64,000 bases of DNA from Hemileia vastatrix (lineage: Eukaryota; Basidiomycota; Pucciniomycetes; Pucciniales; Zaghouaniaceae). The DNA is taken from the NCBI GenBank assembly GCA_030280995.1, contig JASXTE010000015.1:21162501-21226500 (forward strand). Direction: 5' to 3'. Made by a program: the position numbers and the translations under genes. The notes beneath the pieces are model-generated. The model saw only the letters and a list, made by a program, of their open reading frames with translations, searched no databases and was not told the origin of the DNA. Below, one piece after another: positions 33,860 through 45,600 of the stretch. How positions within the stretch are numbered: position 1 is the stretch's first letter; every line of letters starts with the position of its first letter.

Positions 33860-36800
33860 ACTGTCTGCAGTCCAATGGCAGTGACAACCTTGTCTTTGAT
33901 TCCAAACATTCTTTTTTGTGCTCGACAGTAGCTGCATGTCCAATTATTTCATCTTTGTTAATCACAATATGAGTTGCTTTGGCTACTCTTACTAACCGAC
34001 AATGCACTTGTGGGAAAAGCTCATAGGGATCCTTTGATGTTTCTTCTGGACGGAGCTCTTCAAAAGGACTTACTATTAAATATATTTGATCATTCTCTTC
34101 CTTTGACCTGAAAAGATCATCAATTTTCCCAAACTGGCTATCTTTTCCATAGTAGAATTCAATTGTTGAATTAGCAATGTGTCAATGGTAACTAGTAAAC
34201 CTCTTTCCATGTACCAATATTCTTGCTACATTTTTAACTACCCAATCCCCACTTTTCTCCGATGGTGTCAAAGCCCGTCTTGAACTTTCTTTTCCATTCA
34301 TGCCCTTACCCATTTAGTAAATAATGCCATACTTAGATGGATCCATTTGTTTTGTTTATCGAGATCAATATGTATTTTTTTAGTCTCACATTGATCATTA
34401 TCTTCAGCTTCACCAAGATCTAATACCCTAGACTTCTGATACCAATGTTTGATCATTGTTAGGGGTATCTCTCCTGTGGTAAATATTAATAAATTAGCAC
34501 AGCTGAGTTTTTAAATCATTGCTTACAAACATTACATACGTGGATGGTGATTGTTTGGAATTTCAGATAATATATGATTCACCCGCTCTCCAGACCAAGT
34601 AGCTGTACCTGATGGTGGACCAAGACGCTTTATCATTTCAGGATAATGTTGAGTGATATGCAGATTTGGCTTTGCATTAATATTCTTTCAACCCTCTTCA
34701 AGGCACTCACGATACTTTAACAGAAATTGATCTAGATGTTTAAGCTCATTAGTCTGTATATTTTTTTTTGTCAAAAAATTGGTGATCGAGCATAATTTTA
34801 CAAGTGACTTGAGAAGATAATATTCTCTTGGTTTATCAGCTGAGGAAGCTGAAGATTCAGATTCTTTAAATTTTTCAAACCAAAGGGGTATAAGTGACAA
34901 AGGGAAGTAGAGAGTATACAGCATGTGCCATTCTGCTGCCTTGAGGGATCCTGTCTTTTTAGATCCTACTGATTTTGGAACTCGTGTTAGCCAGGAAGGT
35001 CTTCTTACTTGATCAATCATCTTCCATACAACCTGTAGCTCTGCTGCTGTGATTCGTGGATTACTACTACCTTCATTTTCTTTCTCCTTAACTTTCCTTT
35101 TATTTTCTTCATCTCTAGCTGTCTCATTTGATGAGTGAGATCCTTCACTCTGTGATATGCTAATGCTTCTTTTCCTTAAGTTATACAATGAATTCCTACT
35201 GTCACTGCTGTGAGACTGTATTGAGGCCACATCGCTATATGGAGGAATAAATTTGGAGCTGGATGACCTACTCTGGCTTCTTGATCGATTTGTTCCCAAT
35301 CCTTCATTATCTAGTCCATGATGACTTGATGAATGTCTTGAACTCGTACGTCTTTGCCGCTTGTGCTGTCTCGTGTGTTCTGTATCATCATCATCATTAT
35401 TCGTGGTGCTTAAGCAACTTCTACGTTTTTTTGAATGTTTGTGCAGTGAAGTATCAGAAAAGAAATCATCATCTTCTTCTCTTACATGCCAATTTTTATC
35501 CTTTTCCAGCTTTATTTCTAGATCTTTTGCTGCATTTTGGATTTGAAAATAGCTTAGACTGTGATCTTTTAGGTTGCCAAGCATATGTGAATGCATAACA
35601 TCAATTGAGAAATATTCAGTTGGACGCCAATATTCAAGGTTATTCAGCTCACTCCATCGTACCCCATGATTTTGAACAATTGATACACCCTCCCAATGTG
35701 ACTTAGAATTTTTCCACTTTGTTGCCCAGCACATATGATCCTCATGATTCCGTAATGAAAAATTTCCCACATTCTTTTCACTAATTTCATCTTTAGAGAT
35801 ATTACAGAAAGAGAAGAACATTTTTTCAGAGTGACTCGAAAAGCCAGCCAATTTTCGTATTGCAGGAATGTCAACTATCAAAGAGAACAATGCAACTCTT
35901 AATTTCCGGCCTCGTGGATAAAGATGTGTCTTTTCAATAAATATACCATCCCATAGAGTTTGTAGATCATTAACCAGTGGTTTTAGAAGGTGATTAAGCT
36001 GTTCACTTGTGGGTTCTGTTGGTCCAGGTATAATAGCATACAAAAAAAGATTTTCCATTTTGTATCTATCTTCTTGAGGTAGGTTCATACACACCATCAT
36101 AATATTGCCTACAGACTTCTGATGACCTCCAATCCTATTTCCACCAGGCCTAAACCAGTCGACATATAAAGTAAAAATTAAGTTGCCTGAAGTTATTGTA
36201 TATTCATCATCATTGCTATCCAGAGCTGGAGTGGTTATGGGAAAGTTTTTCCAAATTGAACCATCACAAACATCCTTCATCAAATCACACTCTACACGTT
36301 CTGCCACAGGGGTTTTCTTCTCAATCAGAAGCTCAAATTTGAACAGTTTGATCTTTTCCTTAAGCCAGTCGATAAAATAATGGTGATGAAATGTTTTAAG
36401 AGATAAGTATTTTACATGTTCTTGATGTTCCTCCATCAAATACAGCCTTTCATCACATTTAACTGCAATTTGTCCTGCTCCAAACATTTTTAAATAGCGC
36501 TTTGATGATGAAAGAAACGGTTGATTGCAACATAGTATAAATGGTTGAGATTCAGAGTTATACTCATAAAGAGCAAAGCATTTAGGACAGCATGTTTTAG
36601 TGAAAAATGATTGATTGAGCTTTAATCGACTAAAATCTGTATCTATCGAGCGTGGGACCAGGCGGACAATGCTATCAGAATCCAGTATTCCACTATCACC
36701 TAGAAGTTTGAGCTTCTTAATTTCTTCATCCAAAAACTGAGTACAACCTTCTTTGCTCAAATGATGAATCAGAGAAAGCTTTGCTGCCTGCCACATAATT

Positions 36801-37157
36801 ATTTGGCTATACCGTTCCCCAATATTTGAGTTTCTAGAGACTGTTGAAGATACTTCTGCCCCCAATAGCAACTGCCCCTATGTAATAAATCATTGAAACA
36901 TCATAAAGACTTTAATTCTCACATTGAAATATAGATATACAGCTTACTGTTTCTGTGGAGCAGGAACTTTCAATGTTAAGTGGATTGTTGGAAGAAATAA
37001 CCATCTGGGCCTTCCTATTTCTTTCCTCTTGATGTTTTGCATAAGAATTAGAGCTTTTGAAAGCCATACCAACTTCAAAGGACCCAGAAGAAGTTTGATA
37101 CCATCTATTGACACATCCAAGATCTTGACATTGACATACATGAAAAAATGGAGGCAT
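33860..37157 (-). pseudogene. Tnp2/Plavaka-like (CACTA-type) transposase, C-terminus decayed
   Basis: Predicted DDE transposase that cuts and joins transposon ends. Exon 1 (37157-36948, MPPFFHVCQCQDLGCVNRWY) is spliced in phase (intron 36947-36878) to a long exon. In its 727-residue part, Cys94-Cys98 and Cys114-115 form a zinc-binding pattern. The catalytic region has LYVDWFRPGGNRIGG (Asp238), MNLPQEDRYKMENLF, AIIPGPTEP, IVDIPAIRKLAGF, FSIDVMHSHMLGNLKDH (Asp424) and, after a low-complexity insertion (about 455-605), PSWLTRVPKSVG and GSLKAAEWHM (Glu647). The frame meets TGA at 34688 but continues (KPNLHITQHYPEM, WSGERVNHIL), then an intron (34539-34474) and further exon sequence with TGA at 34298 and 34182 and frame slips near 34275 and 33915. 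The fold is clear; assignment to Plavaka rather than another Tnp2-type group is less so. Confidence 0.85.
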
Positions 37158-38232
37158 TGTAATTGTGATAATTGTAGGAATAAGTTAGCTATTCGAAGTT
37201 ACCAATTGAAGGTATTCCTTTTTTTGAAAGGCACTAGCTAATATAAGCTACATTTTTTTATCAAAAGAATATGATGGAATATGTTTTGAAATTATTTAAG
37301 TTTAAATGTTTAATTTTTAATCGGATAAATTATATATTAATTTAAAGTTATGCAGTCTACTTTATTTGTATTATGTATACTCTCTGCATTTGTACAACAA
37401 TGCATGCATGTTTATCAGAATATTTTCTATCATAGAAAAAATTCTATTGTACGCACAAGCATCTTAATTATTTTTCTATCAAATGCCTTCTGAGTTATAT
37501 CTAACTACCCTATAATTATTTGATTTTGATAAAAATTCTTAGTTATGGACTATAAGAAAAGTAATCCATATTTTTAACATAATTATTTAAAAAATTACCC
37601 CAAAAATCAAAGTTAAACCCAAAAATAAGGTTAATATTTTGTAAAAAACAATCACAAACATATTTCTTTCACTTTGAATATTGGTCTGTACTAGGTAGAA
37701 TTTTCTATAAAGAAAAAATCAAAAATACTCAAATAATAGATGCTACAAAAGTGTAAACCTTAAAGAATTACATAAAAGCTGAAACTTTGTATAACTTTTC
37801 ATACATAAATGTGATGAAGTGACACTCTATTCTATTTATTCAGGTTGAAAAAAATTACTCAATAGAATATGTATTACTATCATATTGGACCAAAAATAAT
37901 TTTTTGGTAATCAAAAAATGAACATAGCCTCACATTTAACAAATTATTTTTGTGGAAGAATTTTTTGAAAAGAAAAAAAAATCCGTTTCTTAAATGAGTC
38001 TGCTTTTATCACATAATCATTCTCTTTATTTTATACCATTCCTTTTGAGTTCAAGTTGCATATAAAAATATAATTAATGCATATTATAATTCCATAAAGT
38101 CAAAATATTTCTTATTCTTAATTTTTGTGATATTTCTCCTTAAATCAACTTTGATCATAAAGTTTTGGAGCTCAACAATTTATCCTTCCTCTTTGTTTAA
38201 TTTAATTGAAAACTTTCTTAATCTAATTATTT
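37158..38232. other. Intergenic region between divergent transposase and gene B
   Basis: About 1.07 kb, AT-rich, no gene. By position it must hold the promoters of both. It lacks the palindromes seen at 29540-31490. Confidence 0.45.
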
Positions 38233-39351
38233 ATGAACCCTAGTAGCTCTTACTTTCCTCATGGAAACCTGCCCACAAACACAAGAACACTTAATAGAAT
38301 TTTTAATGAGACTTTGCCTCCATTCAATTCTCACTTTTGTAGATCTATACACAATTTTTGTCGTTCACTTTTGGATATGTCACCAGAATCAAATGGATGG
38401 AAACAAAACCCTACTGAAAAGAAATTAGACAGATTTTCATCATTCGACATGAATTCTTGCAACATTGCCTTTGAACTACCTCATCCAGAATCAAATTCAG
38501 CGGTTTCGGAAAAGTTTCCACCAATTTTCCGTGAATCTTTTATTGAGCACCTTCGCATGTGTGGTTTCCCAGGATCAAATTTTGCTTGGAACCTAGATTG
38601 GTTTGACAAATGGAACCAGGTCTTGGCAAATATTCTCATTAAACACTGGGACAATGCCTTAAAAACCAATAATTTGATGGCATGTCCAATTGACTCAACT
38701 CAAATTTGCTTCTCAAATTAAATAGGAGCTCTTCACCGTTGGTTTTTAGGTCATGCTGATAGATTGAGACTTGGGAAGGATTCTCATAGCTCTCAAGAAA
38801 TAATCAAAGTGAGAAAGCATAAATATAGAATAAAAAAAAAGTATGAAAATCCCTTTTTTTCAACCGTTTTTATTTATGACCTTTATTTCAAATAACAAAG
38901 ATTCTTAGAATTCAGTTAACCGAACTAAACTTCTTAAACAACTTCCACATTGTGAAACTTATCACAACCTTTTCACAAACATCAAGTGTTGTTCAGACAC
39001 CGAAATTGATAATGATGGATTGTTAAGACGTATCTTAATGCAATGGAGGTCTGAAGATTTTTCTAAAGTTGCACAATATCTTGACCAACAACACTTTGAT
39101 ATTCGAGATAATTCAACCTACTCTGGAAGTGTGCTAAAGGACTTGGCCTTGTACAAAAGAATCAGTTTGGTTTCAACATTATCCCCTAACCTTAATCCTT
39201 CTCATGTCCCCGGGGTTTGCCGAATGACTGTTATTCTCCCTTATATCTTGCATCTCTAAATCCTCAACAACTCAGACTTTTAAATCCTCAAAATCCCATA
39301 AATTTACCTGCTCTCCTTGAAATTCTTTCTTCCTCTAATGTGAGTGATTGA
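38233..39351 (+). pseudogene. Gene B: paralogue of gene A (LPxxCYS family), decayed
   Basis: ATG at 38233 opens 162 codons (MNPSSSYFPHGNLPTNTR, LDRFSSFDMNSCNIAFELP, NLDWFDKWNQVLANILIKHW) to a TAA at 38719. The frame reads on as IGALHRWFLGHADRLRLG. A GTATGA..TTAG intron (about 38841-38910) leads to TKLLKQLPHCETYHNLFTN and KCCSDTEIDNDG, then ILMQWRSEDFSKVAQYLDQ. After a frame slip near 39200 comes the C-terminal GLPNDCYSPLYLASLNPQQL and a TGA at 39349. The CxSDxE and GLPxxCYS motifs, in the same order and position as in gene A, show the two are relatives. Function unknown. It is convergent with the SNF2 gene. Confidence 0.65.
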
Positions 39352-39489
39352 CAAACTCCCTTAATAATAGGTTTGCACACTCATACTCCTCATTTCCACT
39401 GTTTGGGACACTTAGACTTGAAAACAAAAACATAATTTTAATGATTACTATTATCATTAAAATTTATAGAAATGAAATTCAGCTTACAT

Positions 39490-41763
39490 TGTTAGCTCCA
39501 TTTTTTTCCTTTGAATCTTATACATTCTGAATTCTATACTTCCTTGTACAAAATAATTCAAAACATTTACTTCATTTTGCTGCCCCATTCTATACAGCCG
39601 ATCAACAGCCTGTTGCTCAACTGCTGGATTCCAATTTGGCTCCTATTTCAAGATTGAACATATAAAAAATTTAATATTTTTGTTCTTAATATGAAATAAA
39701 AGACATTGAGCTCACCATTATATATACAATTTGAGCACACCTGAGATCTATACCCACTCCTGCAGCCTGAATCGTTCCAACCAAAACTTGGCAATTTTTA
39801 TTAAAATGGAATTCATGCATATTTTTGTCTTGCTTTGTCCTGCTGAGTTCACCCGTAAGCTGGGTATACCTAATATTGTGGTCATCTAAAGCCATTTTTA
39901 TTCTATTTTGAAATATTAGAAACTTGTTTTTAATAAGCCAACACAATTTTGTAAAACAATTCATTATAGAATCACTTACATCTGCAAAAAGTCTGAAAAG
40001 TTGGAGAATATAACAGCTTTTGGAAAATTTATATCCCTTTCACCAGACAAAAAGTTTTTTAAGTGGCCTATAAGATGACAAATCTTTGTGGAATGCTGCC
40101 AGGTGAAATCAAAAGTTGGAGTTTCATCCAGATTTTTGTAGATTGGATGGTTGCAGAATTTTCTTAAAATCATCAGCTCTCTTAGAAACTCAGATGAGTC
40201 CCAAGGGAAGTCAGTGCTTCTGGAGGGCCCATATCGCTCAGTGAATCCTTCTTGAAGCACATCAAGTTTAGACCTCCATGGATCTGCTAATTGAACCGAT
40301 ATTCCCCTTTGAATCTTTTTTGGAAGAGACAAAATTGCATCCTTTGTTCTACGTAGGCTTATGACTTTCATTAAGTGATTGATTGATTTAATAGAATTAG
40401 CCTTTCCTTTTTGCAAACCTGGAAAAAGGAAATTCTTCTATAACCAGTCTTCTTGCCACTTTTCGATTCTAAGAAAAAATATGAGACTTTGAAGGTCAGT
40501 GGGCCTGTTCTGAAGTGGAGTTCCAGTCAAGCATAGTCGGTGTTGGGATTTCAAGTCAAATATTGTTTGAGCCCTCTGCGAGTAAGGATTTTTAATGTAA
40601 CTAAAAGAATATTTATAAAAATTGATTATAAAAATTAAATTTTAAGTTTTAGATATAGAAACGGGCACTAACTGAGCTTCATCTAAAACAACTCTATACC
40701 AAAAGAGCATTTGAGTCACTGGTATCTTTTTTTGGCTTTGATTTTTCGACATCGTTGGGCTAGCTATTTCATAGGTTGTTAAAACAATAGCAGTGTCCTG
40801 TAGCTCATTGAAATTATTATTTTGACAATCCTTCCCATAAAGAACCTTGAAAGGAAGCGCATTATCTTCAAAGTGCACACTTATTTCATTGATCCAATTC
40901 GATAGTGTTGCCAGGGGGCATATAATCAGTGTGGCTGAACTCTGATTAATACCTTCTTGATTTTATGATACCTGGAATTGTCTTGCTTCACCTTGAGTTG
41001 CACTTATAAGAGAAAGAGTTGAAAGTGTCTTTCCCAACTCCATATCATCAGCAAGTATTGACCCATTTCCTTCAGGCGTTAATTGATTGTTAGGAAACTG
41101 ATCTTTATAGTCATCGAATCCAGTTCTAAGCCAATGGTTGTCCTGGTGCCTCCACATGATATCCAACTTTTCCTTTAACATTCTTTCATTGTCAATCATA
41201 AAATTTATTGCTTGAAGTTGATGTGTTTTGAGAACTGTTTTGATTCCTTGGATAAGTTGATCAGCTTTCCAATCTTGAGTACTCTGAGATATTTGGAAAG
41301 AGCCTTCAAAAATTACATGCGGGATATTAAAAAAGATAGTGGAGTCGTAGTTCAGGATTAGACATAAATCGATTTGAGCAGAAGAAAATGCTTCTTTAGC
41401 AAGACTGATTAGTGTACTTGAAGAAAAGAGGCATCCCCAAAGTTGATACTGATTACCAAAAACTGGAACCAAGTAAGCATGAAAATAGAAAGGCTTCATA
41501 GGATTCAAGGCACTTCTTTGGTTTAAATGGTGAGATCCAGAGCCAATGTCACCCAATAGTGGTCCAATGTGCTGACTCTGCACTTGAGAAAGATTACCGA
41601 CAAGGGTTGGTTTTCTTTCTTCAAATAGTCCAAAAATATGAACATTTGAATGGCCTTGCTGTAAAATTGTGGGGGTCGGTGAGTTTTGAAATCTTGAAAT
41701 TACATTCATATAAATTTGATCGATTGTTATTGAGAACTGTCCAACACATCTGAGACTTGACAT
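39490..41763 (-). pseudogene. SNF2-family DNA translocase (Rad5/Rad16-like), decayed
   Basis: ATP-dependent DNA translocase that remodels chromatin or displaces proteins. Exon 1 (41763 to about 40964) has the Walker-A motif as ILADDMELGKTLSTLSLI, where the usual DEMGLGKT carries Glu for Gly. The next exon gives TLIICPLATLSNWINEI (Ia) and WYRVVLDEAQ (II). Then come HRLCLTGTPLQNRPTDLQSL (III), ISLRRTKDAILSLPKK, AVIFSNFSDFLQM (IV), VLVGTIQAAGVGIDL (V) and NPAVEQQAVDRLYRMGQQ (VI, 39650-39560). An in-frame TAG stands near 40440 between III and IV. The altered P-loop and the stop suggest an inactive copy. The N-terminal 150 residues match nothing I know. A TET/JBP enzyme is present on the same candidate element. 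Confidence 0.82.
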
Positions 41764-42618
41764 ATTAAGTAAGAATAGTGTCTGAAGATAGGGGTTGTTA
41801 AAAGATGAAGTGAAGCAAAAAATGAATAATCAGTTTTGAATAAAACGACAAAATAACTTTTTAGCATATGCTATGCTAAGCTCATAATTCTTTCACATGT
41901 ATTTTTATTATCTTTTTAATAAATATTGGAAGTAAATCAATGATAACTGAAATGAATAATATGGCTTAAAAATAAATCTTGAGCCTATAGAGTAAATTTT
42001 GGTTTGTGGAGGAAGAAAAAAATTTTCAATAAAAATGTGCTTTATTGTTACATTATAATCACAAAATAGAATAATTTCACTCTTATTACACTTATTTATG
42101 TTTCTGTCTAATAGTAAAATGCTTTAGATGTCAGTTCAAAATCCAAATTGAAACTACTACCTAGAACAATGTCTTGATACTAACATACTTTTTGTAAGTC
42201 TTTGGACAGACACTTATGGTGATCTCAATAATATTAAAATTGATTTGAATTGTATGTTTTGTCAAATATCTATGTAGTCTAGTGTAATAATTGAGATACT
42301 ACAGTTTAACCTTCTGTTACCAACTTGGCAAGAAAATATATGTAGATATTCTTAGAACGAATATCAAATTTTGCTTTCCACAAGATGGGAAAGTGAATAT
42401 TATGATATGTTAAGTGATATGTTCAATCTTTGCTCAATCTGTGCTCAGCTCAAAATCAAAGTAATCGCCAAGCTCCAAGAAACCTGTGATTGAGTTTGGT
42501 TGAACCTAGGTCTAACTGATTACCAAATCTTTGTCCAATTAATTTAAATCTGGTTTCACAATGAACTCCCAAAAGTCTTCCAACAGCTTTCCAACCACTT
42601 CCCAACATTTTTAAATGA
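41764..42618. other. Noncoding region with an end-like segment
   Basis: No gene. From about 42300 to 42660 the sequence resembles 52340-52640 in order of motifs: a GTTAAGTGATxTGTTCAA start, a TTTCCCAAC-like stretch and a terminal CCCCC(A)AATTTTCTGTGGTGA. Confidence 0.5.
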
Positions 42619-42640
42619 GGGGTATTGCTAGCAATACCCC
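42619..42640. repeat. Perfect 22-nt palindrome
   Basis: GGGGTATTGCT/AGCAATACCCC is perfect over 22 nt and runs into a C9 tract. It marks the left edge of the satellite. Confidence 0.85.
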
Positions 42641-45600
42641 CCCCAAATTTTCTGTGGTGATGGAACTAGAATTAATTTAATATGGCCAAAGTGTCCACCT
42701 GAAGTTTGGCCAAAATACAGGTGGAAATTTTTATGAGGATTACTTGATGAAATGAAGAAGACTTGCAATTACTTTCCATCATAAAATTTTCAGACTTAAG
42801 TTTCTCCAAAATTGTGGTGACACTTTTGCCAGATTCAGTCATATGGGATCAACTCTCTATATGGCAATGAGAATCAATTTTTAGTCAATCATGGCATTAG
42901 AAGTAATTTTATATGGAAAAACTTTCCACCTGACTTTTGGCCAAAAATAAGTTGGAAATGTTTATGAGGAATACTAGATTAACTAAAGAAGACTTGCACC
43001 CTACTACTGTCCATCATAAAAGTGTCCACCAGAAGAATTCTCAAACTTGTGGTTGACACCTTTGGCCTGGTCCAGCCATATGGGATCAATTCTGCATATG
43101 GAAATGAGGATTTAATTTGGTCAATGATGGTACTAGAAGTAATTTGATATAGATAAAGTGTGCAACTAAATATTGGAAAAAAATCAGTTGAAAACTTCAT
43201 TTAGTTTTTCAAAAAATCAAATTAAGTAAAATTTTATTCCTGATGATGCCCATTTTATCCAACACCTCTTCTGAGCCTTGAAAGTAGGCATTTAGCTTGA
43301 ATTTTGAATTTCATATAAAATCCCTATTATTCAACCTGTTTCTCTTTATCACTTTTTTTCTTTTAGATATCAATTAATTTTATGTAAAAAAAATCATTTT
43401 CATAATTTTTTACCTGTATTGAATAGAATTATTAAAGGTTTATCATCACCCTGTAAGCATTTGACACATGTTTTTTTGTTATACTAATAAAAATAATAAT
43501 ATACTGGTAACAAAAAATTGATCAAATGATAAAATATTAATAAAACAGGAAGATCAAATACCAGTGGATATGTTTTAAAAAAATTCCAGTTGCATTGAAG
43601 AAGAGCTGCACCCTAGATACTCACCATCAAAAAAGTGTCCAGCACAAGTTCGGCCGAACTTGTGCTGGACACTTTTGGTCAGTTGCAGTCATATGAGATC
43701 AATTCTCGCTATGGCAATGAAAAAAATTTTTTGGATAAAAAACTTCACTAGAAGTAATTTTACATAGCCAAATGTTCTACCTAGATTTCATCCAAACCAC
43801 AGGTGCACAATTTTTTATCTTTGAAAAAAAGTCAATTTAGTACAATTTATCCCTAATGGCTCTCATTTGCTTCAACACCTCTACTGGCCTTTGATAGTAG
43901 GAATATTACTTCGATTTCTTTTTTCATATTTGATCCCTTTAGCTTAATTTTTTATTCCTAATATTGCTTTTGGATATCAATTAATAATTTTTAAAATAAA
44001 CTATTTTCATATTTTTATACATTTATTTAATAATATTATAAATGGCATAACATCACCTGGTATGCATTTGGCACATGAGTTTTTTCTATACTTATTAAAT
44101 TAATAATATAATGGTGACCAAAAATTAATCAAATGATATTAATGAGTGAGGAAAAAATATAAAATACCAGTAGACATGTTTGTCAGAAATACTAGATGAA
44201 CTGAAGAAAAATTCTACCCTAGCTACTCTCCATTATAAAAGTGTCCAGCACAAGTTCAGGCAAACTTGTGCTGGACACTTATGGTCAGGTGCAGTCAGAT
44301 GGGAGAAATTCTCACTATGGAAATGAAGATAAATTTTTGATATAAAATTACACTAGAAGTAGTTTGATATGGCAAAATTTTCATGCTGAAGTTTTGGTAA
44401 AGCTCAAGTGAATTTTTTTTTTATTTTTACAAAAAAGAAAATTTAGTGCAAGTTTAGCCCTGATTTTTCTAATTTAATTCAACATCTCTTTTTTCTGTTT
44501 ATGGCAGGAATTTAACTTGGATTTTAATTTTCATCTTTGATTTCTTTTATTTTACTTTATTCCTCTCATATTGCTTTTGGATAGAAGTTTATTTTTTGTA
44601 AAATAAATTATTTTCATATTTTTTTAACTTATTTAAGAATATTATAAAACGTGTAACATCACCCAGTATTCATTTGGCACACAATTTTTGCTATACTGAT
44701 AATTTTAATAATATAATGGTGACAAAAAATTAATCAATTGATAAATATGAGTGAGGCACAAAGATTTAATACCAGTGGAAATGTTTATAAGAAATTTCAG
44801 ATGATTTAAAATGACTTTCACCCTGGCTACTCTCCATGATAAAAGTGTCCAGCACAAGTTTGGCCAAACTTGTGCTGGACACTTTTGGTTGCATGCCGTC
44901 AGACGCAATAAATTCTTTTAATGGAAATGAGACTGAATTATCACTCCATCATTGCACTGAAAGTAGTTTGATATAGACAATTGGTCCCCTGGAAGTTTGT
45001 CCAAACCTAAGGTAGACAATTTTTTCCTTTTGTAAAAAGTAAATTTGATCCATGTTAATCTATGATGGTGCCCATTTTTTCTGAAGCCTCTACTGGCTCA
45101 TGATAGCAGAAACTATACTTAATATCTTTATTTCATGTTTGATCTCTTTAATTTTAATCTTACCCTTTTATTTATCCTTTAGCTTTTAAATATCAATTTT
45201 ATTTTGGTAAAACTGATAACTTTCACATTTTTTTATATTTATTATATTATATTATTAAAGTTGTAAAATCATCCATTGTACATTCATTACACTTTTTTTT
45301 GCTATAGTAAAAACACTAATATTATAATGGTGACTAAAAAATAATCAAATAATAAAGATGGATGACACAGAAAGATCAAATACCCATAGACATTTTTAAA
45401 ATGAATATAAGATTAACTGAAGAAGACTTGCACCCTAGCTACTCTCCATAATAAAAGTGTCCAGAACCATTTCAGCTGAGCTTGTGCTGGACACTTTCGG
45501 TTTCATGCAGTCAGATGGGATAAATTTACTGAATGGAAGTTAAAATGAATTTTTGCTCAATCATTGCACGAGAAGTAGCTTTATACTGCTATACTATCCT

